A DNA stretch of 64,000 nucleotides from Paracoccaceae bacterium (GCA_029246285.1 JAQWNW010000054.1:1-64000), one strand, 5' to 3'. Shown: positions 55,591 to 64,000, numbered from the stretch's first letter. Numbers and translations: made by a program. Notes: a model not told the origin generated them from the sequence alone.

Positions 55591-57354
55591 TTAAAAAAAT
55601 TCAGTTTTTACTGAAGAAACTACGTCGCTTTTCTTTGCAACAAAGTTTAATAACATATCTGCCTTGGGAAGTTCACACTCAAAAAAATAACGGCTTGTGG
55701 CTATTTTTCCATTTAAAAATGACTGAACGTACTGATCTTCATCCTTTTGAGATAACGCAACAATAGCCATATCAAGCCAAAGCCAACCAACAACTATATG
55801 ACCAAAGCCGGTTAAAAAAGCACTAGAGTTTGCTAATGTGTTATTATCTTTGCTATTAATTAAAATATCACATACTCTTTCCAAGTTTTTCATCACTTCT
55901 AGTAGGTAGCTTGCATCGCTCTTCAAATTAATTTGGATCGCTTGATCACATGTTTTCAAAACTCGCTTGGTGAAAATTTTCAAACTCTCACCAGAATCTC
56001 CAATAATTTTTCGTCCCAGCAAATCGAGCGATTGAATACCAGTGGTCCCCTCATGGATAGGATTCAATCTGTTATCACGATACAATTGTTCAACATCAAA
56101 ATCTCTTGTGTAACCATAACCACCATGAACTTGAATTGCTAAATCATTTGCTAACAAGCCAAATTCAGCAGGAAAGGTCTTTGCAACCGGAGTTAATAAA
56201 CTCAAAAGTTTTTGAGAATCAACATTATTCACTTCATCAACTAACTTTGAGCAATATAAACATAAAGCCAATGAGCCCTCTGCGTATGATTTAGAAGCTA
56301 ACAACATTCTCTTAACATCCGAATGTTCTATTATGGGAATTACCTTATCATCTCTTTTATAAATATCTCTGCCTTGAAGACGTTCTTTAGCATAGTTAAC
56401 GGCTAACTTATGGCCTCTGTAGGCCACAGCCGCTCCACCAAAACCGACCCCAATTCTAGCTTCGTTCATCATCATAAACATTTGTCTTAAACCATGTCCC
56501 AACTCGCCTACCAACCAGCCCTTTGCACCTTCTCCTTCTCCAAAATTCAACAAACAATTTGAAATTCCACGATTACCCATCTTGTGATTCAGGCCAGCGA
56601 CAGTAACGTCATTTTTCCTTCCGTCTCTTAAGAATTTAGGAACAATAAATAAAGAGATTCCTGCAGTACCAGCAGTTAAAATACCATCCTTGTTGGGAGC
56701 TTTTGCGAGGACTAGATGAATAATGTTTTCTGAGATGTCTTGATCACCTCCTGAAATCCACATCTTATTGCCCTTTAGCCTATAACAATCACCTAGCTCA
56801 TCCTTTTCTTCAAATGTAGCTTTAGTTTTTATATCCCCTAAGCCTGATCCAGCTTGAGGCTCAGAAAGACACATCGTTCCAAACCATTTCCCATTTATTT
56901 GTGGTAGTGCGAATTGTTTAATTTGCTCCTCGCTTCCAAATTTAGAAATTAACCTGGCATTTGCTACGGTTAGTAATGAATATCCGATCGTGGAGCCATT
57001 TGCTGTAGCCAAAATTGTGTAGGCAGCATTTGCAATCGTGCTCGGGAATCCCATCCCACCAAGTGACTCTGAAAAGCCAGCGGAGAACATACCTAATTCA
57101 GTATATCGTTTCAGTGCCTGAGCTATTTCTTTTAGAACTCTAACTTGGCCATCTTCAAGATAAGGTTCGATCTGATCTGATTTTTTAAAGTGAGGTAAAA
57201 AATGATCTCTTGCCAATTTATGTGATAGATCAAGAAAAGCATCAATGGTCTCTCTATCAATTTCTGAATTATTCTTAATTAGAAAATCTTCGATGTTTAA
57301 CCAATCATATATCAGAAAATTTAGATCCGCTTGTTCTATTAATCCATTTTTCAT
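55591..57354 (-). CDS. Large acyl-CoA dehydrogenase, DmdC-like family
   Basis: 587 residues from ATG 57354, where GGAG lies 7 bases upstream; a longer frame adds 18 residues without a signal. It is about 200 residues longer than classical enzymes because of an N-terminal extension (LNFLIYDWLNIEDF) and a C-terminal helical domain, as in 3-methylmercaptopropionyl-CoA dehydrogenase DmdC and relatives. Seen: GTMCLSEPQAGSGLGDIKT, GNKMWISGGDQDIS, QVHGGYGYTRDFDVEQLYRD, and the catalytic Glu in IHEGTTGIQSLDLLG. DMSP breakdown is possible in a marine host, but no dmdB or dmdD is nearby. Confidence 0.87.
   Translation of the reverse strand: MKNGLIEQADLNFLIYDWLNIEDFLIKNNSEIDRETIDAFLDLSHKLARDHFLPHFKKSDQIEPYLEDGQVRVLKEIAQALKRYTELGMFSAGFSESLGGMGFPSTIANAAYTILATANGSTIGYSLLTVANARLISKFGSEEQIKQFALPQINGKWFGTMCLSEPQAGSGLGDIKTKATFEEKDELGDCYRLKGNKMWISGGDQDISENIIHLVLAKAPNKDGILTAGTAGISLFIVPKFLRDGRKNDVTVAGLNHKMGNRGISNCLLNFGEGEGAKGWLVGELGHGLRQMFMMMNEARIGVGFGGAAVAYRGHKLAVNYAKERLQGRDIYKRDDKVIPIIEHSDVKRMLLASKSYAEGSLALCLYCSKLVDEVNNVDSQKLLSLLTPVAKTFPAEFGLLANDLAIQVHGGYGYTRDFDVEQLYRDNRLNPIHEGTTGIQSLDLLGRKIIGDSGESLKIFTKRVLKTCDQAIQINLKSDASYLLEVMKNLERVCDILINSKDNNTLANSSAFLTGFGHIVVGWLWLDMAIVALSQKDEDQYVQSFLNGKIATSRYFFECELPKADMLLNFVAKKSDVVSSVKTEFF
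55593..55615 (-). terminator. Intrinsic terminator overlapping the end of the acyl-CoA dehydrogenase gene
   Basis: On the minus strand TTCAGT-AAAA-ACTGAA (55615-55600) forms a 6-bp stem with a 4-base loop followed by seven T (55599-55593). The stem and T-tract encode the last codons (Thr-Glu-Phe-Phe) and the tract runs into the TAA stop. It therefore terminates transcription within the coding end, between the convergent fabI and acyl-CoA dehydrogenase genes. In the plus direction no T-run follows, so it does not serve fabI. Confidence 0.7.
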
Positions 57355-57499
57355 AGATCTGCTCCGTCTTCCAACATATTCAACTATTGATATCTCTTGA
57401 GTTCTCAATAGACATATGTTGAAAATAATAAAAAGGAAACTATTTCGGTAGTTTCTTCGCGTGAGAAGTTTACATTTTTGGTATCAAAGAGGACTCATT

Positions 57500-58663
57500 A
57501 TGAATGATCTAAGAAAATCAATAGTAGGAGAAAAAACACTCAAATGGGATGGTAAAGATCCGGACTTATCTCTAACTCTTCCATCCCGCTATTTCTTTGA
57601 CGAAGAAATCTTTAGAAGGGAAATTGATACTATAATTTACCCTTCATGGCATTTTGTTTGTCATAAATCTGAAATCTCAAATGTTGGAGATTTCGTTAAA
57701 TTTGATATTTTGAAAGAAAGCGTTTTAGTAATTCGGGCTGAAGATGGGAACGTAAATGCTATGCACAACGTTTGCAAACATAGAGGTACCCAATTAATTC
57801 AAGAACGCCGAGGCAATATAAAAAATATGATAACATGCCCATATCATGCTTGGAGTTATCATCTTAATGGAAATTTGCGCCATGCTCCACGTTGCGAAAC
57901 TATGAAGGGATTTTCAAAAGATGACTGGGGTTTAAGTAAAGTCCGTTTAGAAGAGTTCGCAGGGTTCTATTTTATTAATTTTGATCCTAATACATCTTCA
58001 CTAGCAGATGACATCCCTGGAGCATACGAGGCCATGTCCCCATATTTTCCCGATCTTGGCGAAATAACCTTTATTGAAGAGGTGGATATGATGGTGGATG
58101 CAAATTGGAAGGTAATAGTAGATAATGCTATCGAAGGATATCATTTCAAACTATCAGGACCGCACCATAAAGATCTAGCCGCTTTAATTGATTTTGATAA
58201 ATATGAACTTAACGCTCATGGAAAATGGTGGGATTTTAAAGGACCACCCGTTCCAACGAAAACAGCTTTTGGAGAAATAGTTGAGGGCCAAACTTATCAA
58301 ACTGATTGGTTTTACAATATTCAATTATGGCCCATGACGACAATTTATGCGTTCCCATACGCAGATGCGATTGGTACATTTAACGAAATTCCAATTGGGC
58401 CTGAAAAGACACTCTTAAGATTTGGTCATTATATACCAAAGAACCGCCCTCAAAATAAGTTAAGTAAAGCAGCCATAAATTGGTTTAACGAAAAATTGGG
58501 TCCCGAAGATATAGATTTGAACTTATACGTTCAACAAGGGTTACACTCATCAGGGTTTGATCAAGGACGATATATGATTGACGCTGAGCGGTCTTCAAAC
58601 AGTGAACATCTCTTACACCATTTTCATTCGTTAGTTTTTAAAGCTTTAAACAATGATGCCTAA
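57500..58663 (+). CDS. Rieske oxygenase, alpha subunit (betaine/stachydrine demethylase-like)
   Basis: 387 residues from ATG 57500 (AGAGGA about 7 bases upstream); an earlier in-frame start adds 13 residues without a signal. Rieske centre CKHRG...CPYH with C-x-H-x17-C-x2-H spacing. Mononuclear iron ligands are in DNAIEGYHFKLSGPHHKD, with a later Asp. The C-terminal YVQQGLHSSGFDQGRYMID segment and terminal HHFH are shared with the glycine betaine and stachydrine monooxygenase group (GbcA-like). These enzymes demethylate quaternary amines or hydroxylate aromatics. No reductase gene follows, so electrons must come from elsewhere. Confidence 0.85.
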   Translation: MNDLRKSIVGEKTLKWDGKDPDLSLTLPSRYFFDEEIFRREIDTIIYPSWHFVCHKSEISNVGDFVKFDILKESVLVIRAEDGNVNAMHNVCKHRGTQLIQERRGNIKNMITCPYHAWSYHLNGNLRHAPRCETMKGFSKDDWGLSKVRLEEFAGFYFINFDPNTSSLADDIPGAYEAMSPYFPDLGEITFIEEVDMMVDANWKVIVDNAIEGYHFKLSGPHHKDLAALIDFDKYELNAHGKWWDFKGPPVPTKTAFGEIVEGQTYQTDWFYNIQLWPMTTIYAFPYADAIGTFNEIPIGPEKTLLRFGHYIPKNRPQNKLSKAAINWFNEKLGPEDIDLNLYVQQGLHSSGFDQGRYMIDAERSSNSEHLLHHFHSLVFKALNNDA

Positions 58664-58784
58664 AATAGAACACTCCATTCCCTCTTTTGAAACTGGAAAT
58701 ACCACCTATATTTTTACAAATGTCAAATCATCTTAGAAAGATGTAATTCAAAAAACTTTAAGAATATGGAGATAATGTAATTTA

Positions 58785-59825
58785 ATGACTTATGAAAATT
58801 CAAAGTCTGTTGATAGCTCTGTAGAAGAGAGCCAAAACAACCTAAGCAAACGACAAAAAAAAGGTGAGTTCGTTAGGGGTGTAAGTGGGTTTCGAAACTA
58901 TCTAGGAAACAACTCACAATTTCAACCAGAGGAAAACCGATATCACCTTTTTGTTGCGCTTAACTGCCCCTGGTGTCATCGAGTAACGCTTGCCAGAAGT
59001 ATTTTGGGATTGGATGATAGCATATCTATGGATATAGCATTCCCAAACCGAACGGACTCGGATCACGATTTTGGGTCTAACCAATGGGAGTTTGCTCCAC
59101 TTAGAAAGGCTAGCTTGACAGGTAAGAGACTTCCGGAATGCACGAATGATACAGCAACAGGTAAAAAATTTCGAGTTGTTAGTCAGATATACCAAGAAGA
59201 AGCATCAAAAGAGACTTCTTTACCAATACTGTACGATAAAAAAACTAAAAAAATCGTATCAAATGAGAGCGCTGAAATTATTCGGATGTTAAATGAACAC
59301 TCAAAATCTCTTGGTAGTAAACTACAGAAAAATAATTTTGTAAATTTGTATCCAGTAGAGCTTCAACCCATAATTGATAAATTTAACAAGCTAATCTATG
59401 TGAATATAAATAACGGCGCATACAAAGCGGGATTTTCCTCAAGTCAAGAAATATACAAAATCGCTTATACGAATTATTTTGAAACCTTGAGCAAACTTGA
59501 TAACGAGTTAAAGTCTCACGGTTGTCTTTTTCTTACAGGAAATCAATTCACAGAAGTCGACTTACGATTATTTCCAACTTTATATAGACACGATCCAGTT
59601 TATTACATTCGAATGAAATTAAACGGGGCTAAAATTTTGGATTACCCCCACCTTTGGAAATGGCTTTGCAGAGTTTATGCTCTACCAGGTGTGAAAAAGA
59701 GTAATTCATTGTTACATTGCAGGCAGGGTTATTTTGGCAGATCCTGGAATAAAGTGGTACCTTTAGGGCCGATCAAACCAATGGCATACCCTAAAGCTTA
59801 CGAACATCCCGAACTTGCAATATAA
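58785..59825 (+). CDS. Glutathionyl-hydroquinone reductase (Xi-class GST)
   Basis: 346 residues. The thioredoxin-fold N-terminus carries the catalytic Cys61 in ALNCPWCHRVTLARSILGL, and the helical domain has IIDKFNKLIYVNINNGAYKAGF and FLTGNQFTEVDLRLFPTLYR, both diagnostic for the ECM4/YqjG/PcpF group. Such enzymes use glutathione to reduce glutathionyl-hydroquinones back to hydroquinones, for example in chlorophenol degradation. The link to a dehalogenase 14 kb away is suggestive only. The gene stands alone after the Rieske gene (121-base gap) and converges on the globin gene. Confidence 0.87.
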   Translation: MTYENSKSVDSSVEESQNNLSKRQKKGEFVRGVSGFRNYLGNNSQFQPEENRYHLFVALNCPWCHRVTLARSILGLDDSISMDIAFPNRTDSDHDFGSNQWEFAPLRKASLTGKRLPECTNDTATGKKFRVVSQIYQEEASKETSLPILYDKKTKKIVSNESAEIIRMLNEHSKSLGSKLQKNNFVNLYPVELQPIIDKFNKLIYVNINNGAYKAGFSSSQEIYKIAYTNYFETLSKLDNELKSHGCLFLTGNQFTEVDLRLFPTLYRHDPVYYIRMKLNGAKILDYPHLWKWLCRVYALPGVKKSNSLLHCRQGYFGRSWNKVVPLGPIKPMAYPKAYEHPELAI

Positions 59826-59843
59826 ATTATAAGACAATTCCAA

Positions 59844-60599
59844 TTATAGGCTCTTTGCTATTCTAACCAGTTCAGATTTATCGACAAGTTTCTCTAAGTT
59901 GACGCCCCTGCCAGCTAGCCCATCTCTCAATTCCATCTCTGAAAGATCCTCAATTGCAGCATCTGTCATATTTAGAAAATTGATTTTTCTTATAATCGGT
60001 TTGTTAGTGGGTCCAAATAACTCATCTATTTGAAAGCCAAAATCGAGCATATATTTGTCCATAAAATGTGTAAGAAATGTATTAATACTAGTTCTAACCC
60101 GGCTATCATTAGACATATACTGTTCTGATTCATCAAGAGTTTCGATCATAAGTTTCAACCAACGTTCAGCTCCTTTCTCATTCATGATTTCAAAAGCATT
60201 GTGTTGGTGATGAAAATTTAATCTAAACTCCGCTCCATGATAAAAGAATCCCCCTCCCATAACATCAATCCACATTGAAGCTTGCGTTCGCATATGATGT
60301 GAAGCATCACCTATGCGAGCAAAAACAGATGTAAACCAAGGCTCATCTTTATAAACTCGGTCATAAAATTTTTGTACGATCCTTACTATATTATTTTGAC
60401 CCAATACTGAAAATAATTGCCAAAATTGGATCGGTTTTTGTAAATCATTGGAAGCTACCAATGATAAAATTTCTCGCATTCGATGAGCCTCTTTAGGTAA
60501 AATATTTTTTTCCATCGCTTTAGAAATATATGCTCGTTGTACGCTCTCAGTCATATAACCTGCAGATGGCTCAAAGTTTGGATATGAAGTCTCAAGCAT
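59844..60599 (-). CDS. Truncated-hemoglobin-like protein with N- and C-terminal extensions
   Basis: 251 residues. About 60-180 is a globin of the truncated (2/2) type: IVQKFYDRVYKDEPWFTSVF, ASMWIDVMGGG, YHGAEFRLNFHHQHNAFEI and AERWLKLMIETLDE. His131 is the best proximal-heme candidate, with His130 and His133 adjacent. The N-terminal 55 residues are unassigned. The last about 40 residues (LSEMELRDGLAGRGVNLEKL then VDKSELVRIA) look like a SAP-type helix-extended-helix motif. It begins 14 bases after the OYE-type flavoenzyme stop, so the two are coupled. Possible roles are oxygen or NO handling or electron transfer for that enzyme. Not a characterised protein that I recognise. Confidence 0.7.
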   Translation of the reverse strand: MLETSYPNFEPSAGYMTESVQRAYISKAMEKNILPKEAHRMREILSLVASNDLQKPIQFWQLFSVLGQNNIVRIVQKFYDRVYKDEPWFTSVFARIGDASHHMRTQASMWIDVMGGGFFYHGAEFRLNFHHQHNAFEIMNEKGAERWLKLMIETLDESEQYMSNDSRVRTSINTFLTHFMDKYMLDFGFQIDELFGPTNKPIIRKINFLNMTDAAIEDLSEMELRDGLAGRGVNLEKLVDKSELVRIAKSL

Positions 60600-60613
60600 T
60601 ATTTTATTTTCGA

Positions 60614-62584
60614 TTAAGCCAAATTATAGGCAGCTCGCAAGCCTTCAAGAACTGCCTCTTCACAAGTCCGAGGCATTTGACAATCACCAATACAAATAAC
60701 TTTCTCAATATCATCATGTAATTCGGCTTCTAATCTATTTTCTGGAGTATGCCCCTGCGCGAGAACTAAAGTATCAACCTCTTCTTCAATTATAGCGGCA
60801 CCATGAACCGTATGCTGTAGATAAACGCTGTCTTCATCTCTCCCGTAAAGACGAACATAAGGAATAATTTTAACACCCAAATCATGCAATCGGGCAGCAT
60901 TAGAATCTCTAACATAAGATTGCAAACTTTCACCAGCAAAAAGACCGTTAACGGCAAGTCGAACCTTACAGCCATTTTGCGCTAAATGCTCGGCGACACC
61001 CATACCAATCCAATCACCCTTCCAATCATGAATTAAGACTGAACTTCCTACATTAACTTCTCCCTTCAAAACCTGCCACGCATCACAAACCTGTCCCTCT
61101 CCATCATTACTTAAATTTTCAGGCCAGAGAGGTTTTGCACCGGTTGCTAGGATCACAACATCTGGTTTGAGTTGCTTTATTTTTGCAGCATTCAAGCTCA
61201 CACCAGTATTTATCTTAGCACCTGACGTCTCGAGTTCGCGAGATAGGTTAGTAATTATCCCACCAAACTCAGATCTATTAGGCAATAATTGAGCAAGGCG
61301 CGCCTGCCCACCAAGCTGGGAATCAGCTTCATACAGGCTAACCTGATGACCGCGATCTGAAGCAACTGAAGCTGCCTTCATACCGCCTGGACCACCTCCA
61401 ACCACAACTACTTTAAGAGGCTTTTGTACTTTGGGTTTATTAGTAAATTCTAATTCTCGGCCAGTTTCAGGATATTGTATGCAAGAAATTGCATGCCCCT
61501 TATGAAAATGGCCAATACATGCTTGGTTACAGCCAATACATGCACGAATTTCATCAAAATTTCCATTTTTTGCTTTTACTGGCATTAGTGGATCACAAAT
61601 CATTGCACGGGTCATTCCACACATATCCGCAGCATTATTCTTTAAAATTTTTTCTGCCTCATGGGGTTGATTTATTCTACCCGTAACAATAACTGGAATA
61701 TCAATAATTTCCTTCAACCGCGCCGAAAAAGGAGCGACATATCCCGGCTCATAATACATTGGTGGAACAATGTGAACTGAACCACCTAATGTCGCAGAAG
61801 TTCCATCAACCAAGGACACATAATCAATATCACTCGAGACATGTTTAATCGTGTCTAGAGTTCCTGATTTAGAAAACCCATCTTCGTATTGCTCATCGCC
61901 AGATATTCTCAAGCCCACAATAAATTTTGAGCTCGTTGCTGCTCTTGCTTTCCCAATAGCTTCTCTCAGAAACCTTATACGGTTTTCTTCAGAACCACCC
62001 CATTTATCTTCACGACGGTTGACGGTTGGATTCAGAAACTGCGCCGGCAGATAACCGTGGCTTGCAACAATTTCCACGCCATCAACACCGGCCTTCTCTA
62101 ATCTCTTTGCAACTTTTCCATAACCATCCAGTATTTCTTGAATCATTTCTTCTGTGATTGCGCGAGGTATAACATGAAAGCGTTCGCTAGGAGAAACGGA
62201 AGGTGCCCACGCAATTGGAGCTGTACCATCTAAACTTTCAGTCATTTCTCTACCTGGGTGAAAAAGTTGTACAAAAAGTTTTGCACCCTCTTTTTGAACA
62301 GTTTCTGCGAGTTTTCTAAAGCCTTGAATACAATCGTCATCAGTCCCCATCAAAACATGATTAGTATATCTTGCGCTTTCGTGTACTCCAGTAACTTGCG
62401 CTACAATTAAACCAACACCTCCTTTTGCTCGCGCCTTATGATAAGCTATTAACGCGTCGTTAACAGTTCCATCTGTAGGTATTGTTGTATCATGACCTGT
62501 CGAAACAATTCTATTTCGAATTTCAATATTGCGAATTAAAATCGATTTAAAGAGTTCAGGAAACATAAAGCTTTGCGATGGCAT
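60614..62584 (-). CDS. OYE-type NADH:flavin oxidoreductase with 4Fe-4S and FAD domains (TMADH / dienoyl-CoA reductase family)
   Basis: 656 residues from ATG 62584 (GGAG 5 bases upstream); an in-frame ATG 7 codons earlier is possible. N-terminal FMN barrel (about 1-340: GVDGVEIVASHGYLPAQFLN, FIVGLRISGDEQYEDG), a 4Fe-4S site CIGCNQACIGHF...C with C-x2-C-x3-C-x11-C spacing, then FAD/NAD(P) domains (VVVVGGGPGGMKAASVAS; VVILATGAKPLWPENL). The family includes trimethylamine, dimethylamine and histamine dehydrogenases, N-methylproline demethylase and 2,4-dienoyl-CoA reductase. The CIGCNQ.CIGH segment and KGHAISCIQ fit the amine-demethylating branch. With a betaine-type Rieske gene nearby, a demethylase is plausible. 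Confidence 0.87.
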   Translation of the reverse strand: MPSQSFMFPELFKSILIRNIEIRNRIVSTGHDTTIPTDGTVNDALIAYHKARAKGGVGLIVAQVTGVHESARYTNHVLMGTDDDCIQGFRKLAETVQKEGAKLFVQLFHPGREMTESLDGTAPIAWAPSVSPSERFHVIPRAITEEMIQEILDGYGKVAKRLEKAGVDGVEIVASHGYLPAQFLNPTVNRREDKWGGSEENRIRFLREAIGKARAATSSKFIVGLRISGDEQYEDGFSKSGTLDTIKHVSSDIDYVSLVDGTSATLGGSVHIVPPMYYEPGYVAPFSARLKEIIDIPVIVTGRINQPHEAEKILKNNAADMCGMTRAMICDPLMPVKAKNGNFDEIRACIGCNQACIGHFHKGHAISCIQYPETGRELEFTNKPKVQKPLKVVVVGGGPGGMKAASVASDRGHQVSLYEADSQLGGQARLAQLLPNRSEFGGIITNLSRELETSGAKINTGVSLNAAKIKQLKPDVVILATGAKPLWPENLSNDGEGQVCDAWQVLKGEVNVGSSVLIHDWKGDWIGMGVAEHLAQNGCKVRLAVNGLFAGESLQSYVRDSNAARLHDLGVKIIPYVRLYGRDEDSVYLQHTVHGAAIIEEEVDTLVLAQGHTPENRLEAELHDDIEKVICIGDCQMPRTCEEAVLEGLRAAYNLA

Positions 62585-62664
62585 GCAATCTCCAGGGATG
62601 TTCAACGATGCTCAAATGGTAACGGTAATGTGAAAACTTTTGCAAGCATAAATACAAGTAAATT

Positions 62665-62740
62665 TGGTGGAGCCTAGGGGAGTCGAACCCCTGACCTCCT
62701 CGCTGCCAGCGAGGCGCTCTACCAGCTGAGCTAAGGCCCC
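62665..62740 (-). tRNA. tRNA-Ala (anticodon GGC)
   Basis: On the minus strand GGGGCCT pairs with AGGCTCC, including the G3-U70 wobble that specifies alanine. The anticodon stem CCTCG/CGAGG encloses CTGGCAG, anticodon GGC. T-loop GTTCGAC is normal, discriminator A and the 3' CCA are encoded (62667-62665). 76 bases with CCA. Confidence 0.98.
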
Positions 62741-62814
62741 TTCTACTTGAAAAGTAGCTTTCTAATTATCTATATTGCAACAATTTTCTTCGTCTAACAC
62801 AATCAAAAAAGTTA

Positions 62815-63144
62815 TTAAGATTCTTCATCGTTGGTTGGGACGTCTGCAATCTCTTCAATCGAAACCGTATCATCGTCCTCTTCCTCAAGAAGATCGTCTC
62901 CTAGATCTACGTCAGTATCTTCATCATCCAAAACATCAGTGTCATCGATATCATCAGTAACATCGGCTTCTGGAGCACTTTCATCCTTTTTGCTTATCGC
63001 AGAGCGACCCTTCGGATTCAATAATGTTTCCAAATCAAATTCATGTCCACATAACGGACAAGTCATTGGATCCTTTTGCAAGTCATAAAATCGCGTCGAA
63101 CAATTTGGACAAAGGCGTTTTACACCCCATTCTTCTTTTGGCAT
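62815..63144 (-). CDS. FYDLN-acid (TIGR02300-type) zinc-ribbon protein
   Basis: 109 residues. N-terminal zinc ribbon with CPNC...CPLC (RLCPNCSTRFYDLQKDPMTC), containing the FYDL motif that names the family, then a strongly acidic low-complexity tail rich in Asp and Glu (about 60-109). This is a small alphaproteobacterial family of unknown function, often next to a tRNA-Ala as here. Length is normal. An interaction with basic partners or nucleic acids could be guessed from the tail, but nothing shows it. Confidence 0.9.
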   Translation of the reverse strand: MPKEEWGVKRLCPNCSTRFYDLQKDPMTCPLCGHEFDLETLLNPKGRSAISKKDESAPEADVTDDIDDTDVLDDEDTDVDLGDDLLEEEDDDTVSIEEIADVPTNDEES

Positions 63145-63298
63145 TTATAAATCCTCGTTACATCTTATGATTTCATCCTGCGCACTTGCCATACTCATTA
63201 GTACTTTGTCAAAGGCTTTGTAATAGTTTAAGCTTTTAATCATATCAAATAGAACATCGCAGTCTAAAAACTTAGTAGATTGAACCAAAAAGACAAGT

Positions 63299-63994
63299 AT
63301 GAAAAATATAAATGAAACCGTCAAATTTGGAACGCCTGAAATTTCAATTCTCGTGAATTATTCTGATCGAGCGAAGAATTACTCAATTCACATTTCCAAT
63401 ATTAATAATACTGCAAAACTAACTATTCCTGTAAATGGCTCCTATCATCAAGCGATCACCTTTGCAAAATCACGAGAAACTTGGATTAGAGATAAGCTTG
63501 CTAACAATCTGCCTGAAATATCACCAGAGTTTGGTTCAGAGTTTTTATACCAAGGTCAAAAACTTATAATCAAAAAATCCAAAGATCGACGAGTCTATAA
63601 AGATGAAAATGCATTATATGTGTCCTGTGAACCTAATCAATTAAAAGGGAAGTTAAAAGGTTTTTTAAAGATCCAAGCTCGGGATCATTTAGATTTTATT
63701 TCAAAAAAATATTCAAATATCCTTGGAAGAAAATATAATAGATTAACCTTACGCGACACTCGAAGTCGTTGGGGTTCATGTACATCAAAGGGTCATCTTA
63801 TGTATTCGTGGCGCCTTATAATGGCTCCTCCAGAAGTTTTGAATTATGTTGCAGCTCATGAAGTTTCTCATTTACTTCATTTAAATCATTCTAACCAATT
63901 TTGGGAAACTGTTTCATATTTAATGCCAGATTTTGAATACCATAAAGATTGGTTGAAAAAAAATGGACAGTCTTTACATCGCTATAAGCTCTAA
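63299..63994 (+). CDS. YgjP/SprT-like zinc metallopeptidase (M48-like)
   Basis: 231 residues. Zinc motif HExxH in NYVAAHEVSHLLHLNHSNQFW, where the later His is the third ligand, followed by WETVSYLMPDFEYHKDWLKK. LTLRDTRSRWGSCTSKGHLMYSWRL precedes it, as in the DUF45/YgjP family. No signal peptide or membrane helix, so it is cytoplasmic. The physiological substrate of the family is unknown. It diverges from the FYDLN gene across a 154-base spacer with no recognisable site, and ends 6 bases before the window edge. Confidence 0.92.
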   Translation: MKNINETVKFGTPEISILVNYSDRAKNYSIHISNINNTAKLTIPVNGSYHQAITFAKSRETWIRDKLANNLPEISPEFGSEFLYQGQKLIIKKSKDRRVYKDENALYVSCEPNQLKGKLKGFLKIQARDHLDFISKKYSNILGRKYNRLTLRDTRSRWGSCTSKGHLMYSWRLIMAPPEVLNYVAAHEVSHLLHLNHSNQFWETVSYLMPDFEYHKDWLKKNGQSLHRYKL

Positions 63995-64000
63995 TTGTTT

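Noticed and set aside
60614-62584. Firm call as 2,4-dienoyl-CoA reductase
   Set aside because: The shared architecture does not separate it from amine dehydrogenases and demethylases, and the Fe-S segment and context lean to the latter, so only the family is stated.
62815-63144. Opposite-strand frame rich in Ser over the acidic tail of the FYDLN protein
   Set aside because: It is the complement of a low-complexity Asp/Glu region, lacks a ribosome binding site and resembles no protein family.

Overview
The window looks like a chromosomal piece of an AT-rich, aerobic, probably marine alphaproteobacterium. Two gene orders point to a Rhodobacterales-like lineage: tldD / coxB-ctaB-(small coxF-like gene)-ctaG-coxC-SURF1-thrC-M16 peptidase-acetyltransferase, and irr / fabA-fabB-fabI. 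A FYDLN-acid (TIGR02300-type) protein beside tRNA-Ala fits this. The taxon is inferred from synteny and composition only. Coding density is very high: no gene-free stretch exceeds about 180 bases, and I see no rRNA, CRISPR array, transposase or integrase.

Layout. (1) 1-9026, minus strand: amidase (partial), NDP-forming acyl-CoA synthetase, acyl-CoA dehydrogenase, beta-keto acid cleavage enzyme (CdhC-like), carnitine 3-dehydrogenase (CdhA-like), CaiD-like hydratase, luciferase-like monooxygenase, aldehyde dehydrogenase. Read together these can take gamma-butyrobetaine to carnitine and on to betainyl-CoA. (2) 9161-13119, plus strand, divergent from it: RidA, alpha/beta hydrolase, a fused CaiB-type CoA-transferase/flavin reductase, and a DUF1185 protein. 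The monooxygenase, RidA, hydrolase and flavin reductase resemble the part list of the Rut pyrimidine pathway. (3) 13176-21512: TPR protein, Cys/Met-metabolism PLP enzyme, formylglycine-generating enzyme with its sulfatase, epoxide hydrolase, GMC oxidoreductase. (4) 21542-35067: tRNA-Gln, tungstate ABC transporter tupBCA, apt, FAD-linked oxidase, threonine synthase and cytochrome oxidase biogenesis genes, tldD. (5) 35160-49148, plus strand: a 12-gene aromatic cluster, ligA-ligB-ligC / sulfatase / alkylsulfatase-like MBL / SDR / reductive dehalogenase / galB-ligK-galD-ligI / prpD-like. (6) 49159-55585: ychF, trpA, alpha-hydroxy-acid oxidase, irr, fabA-fabB-fabI. (7) 55591-63994: DmdC-like acyl-CoA dehydrogenase, Rieske oxygenase, glutathionyl-hydroquinone reductase, an OYE-type Fe-S flavoenzyme coupled to a globin, tRNA-Ala, FYDLN protein, YgjP/SprT-like metallopeptidase.

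Most notable system: region 5 holds every enzyme needed for protocatechuate 4,5-cleavage to pyruvate and oxaloacetate. Embedded among them, with overlapping or nearly touching genes, is a 1072-residue self-sufficient (catabolic-type) reductive dehalogenase fused to a phthalate-dioxygenase-reductase-like module, plus two different kinds of sulfate-ester hydrolase and an SDR alcohol dehydrogenase. My inference is a pathway for sulfated, halogenated phenolics such as red-algal bromophenols: remove sulfate, oxidise the side chain, remove halogen, cleave the ring. The promoter upstream of ligA carries a perfect 14-bp palindrome immediately upstream of a consensus -10 box.
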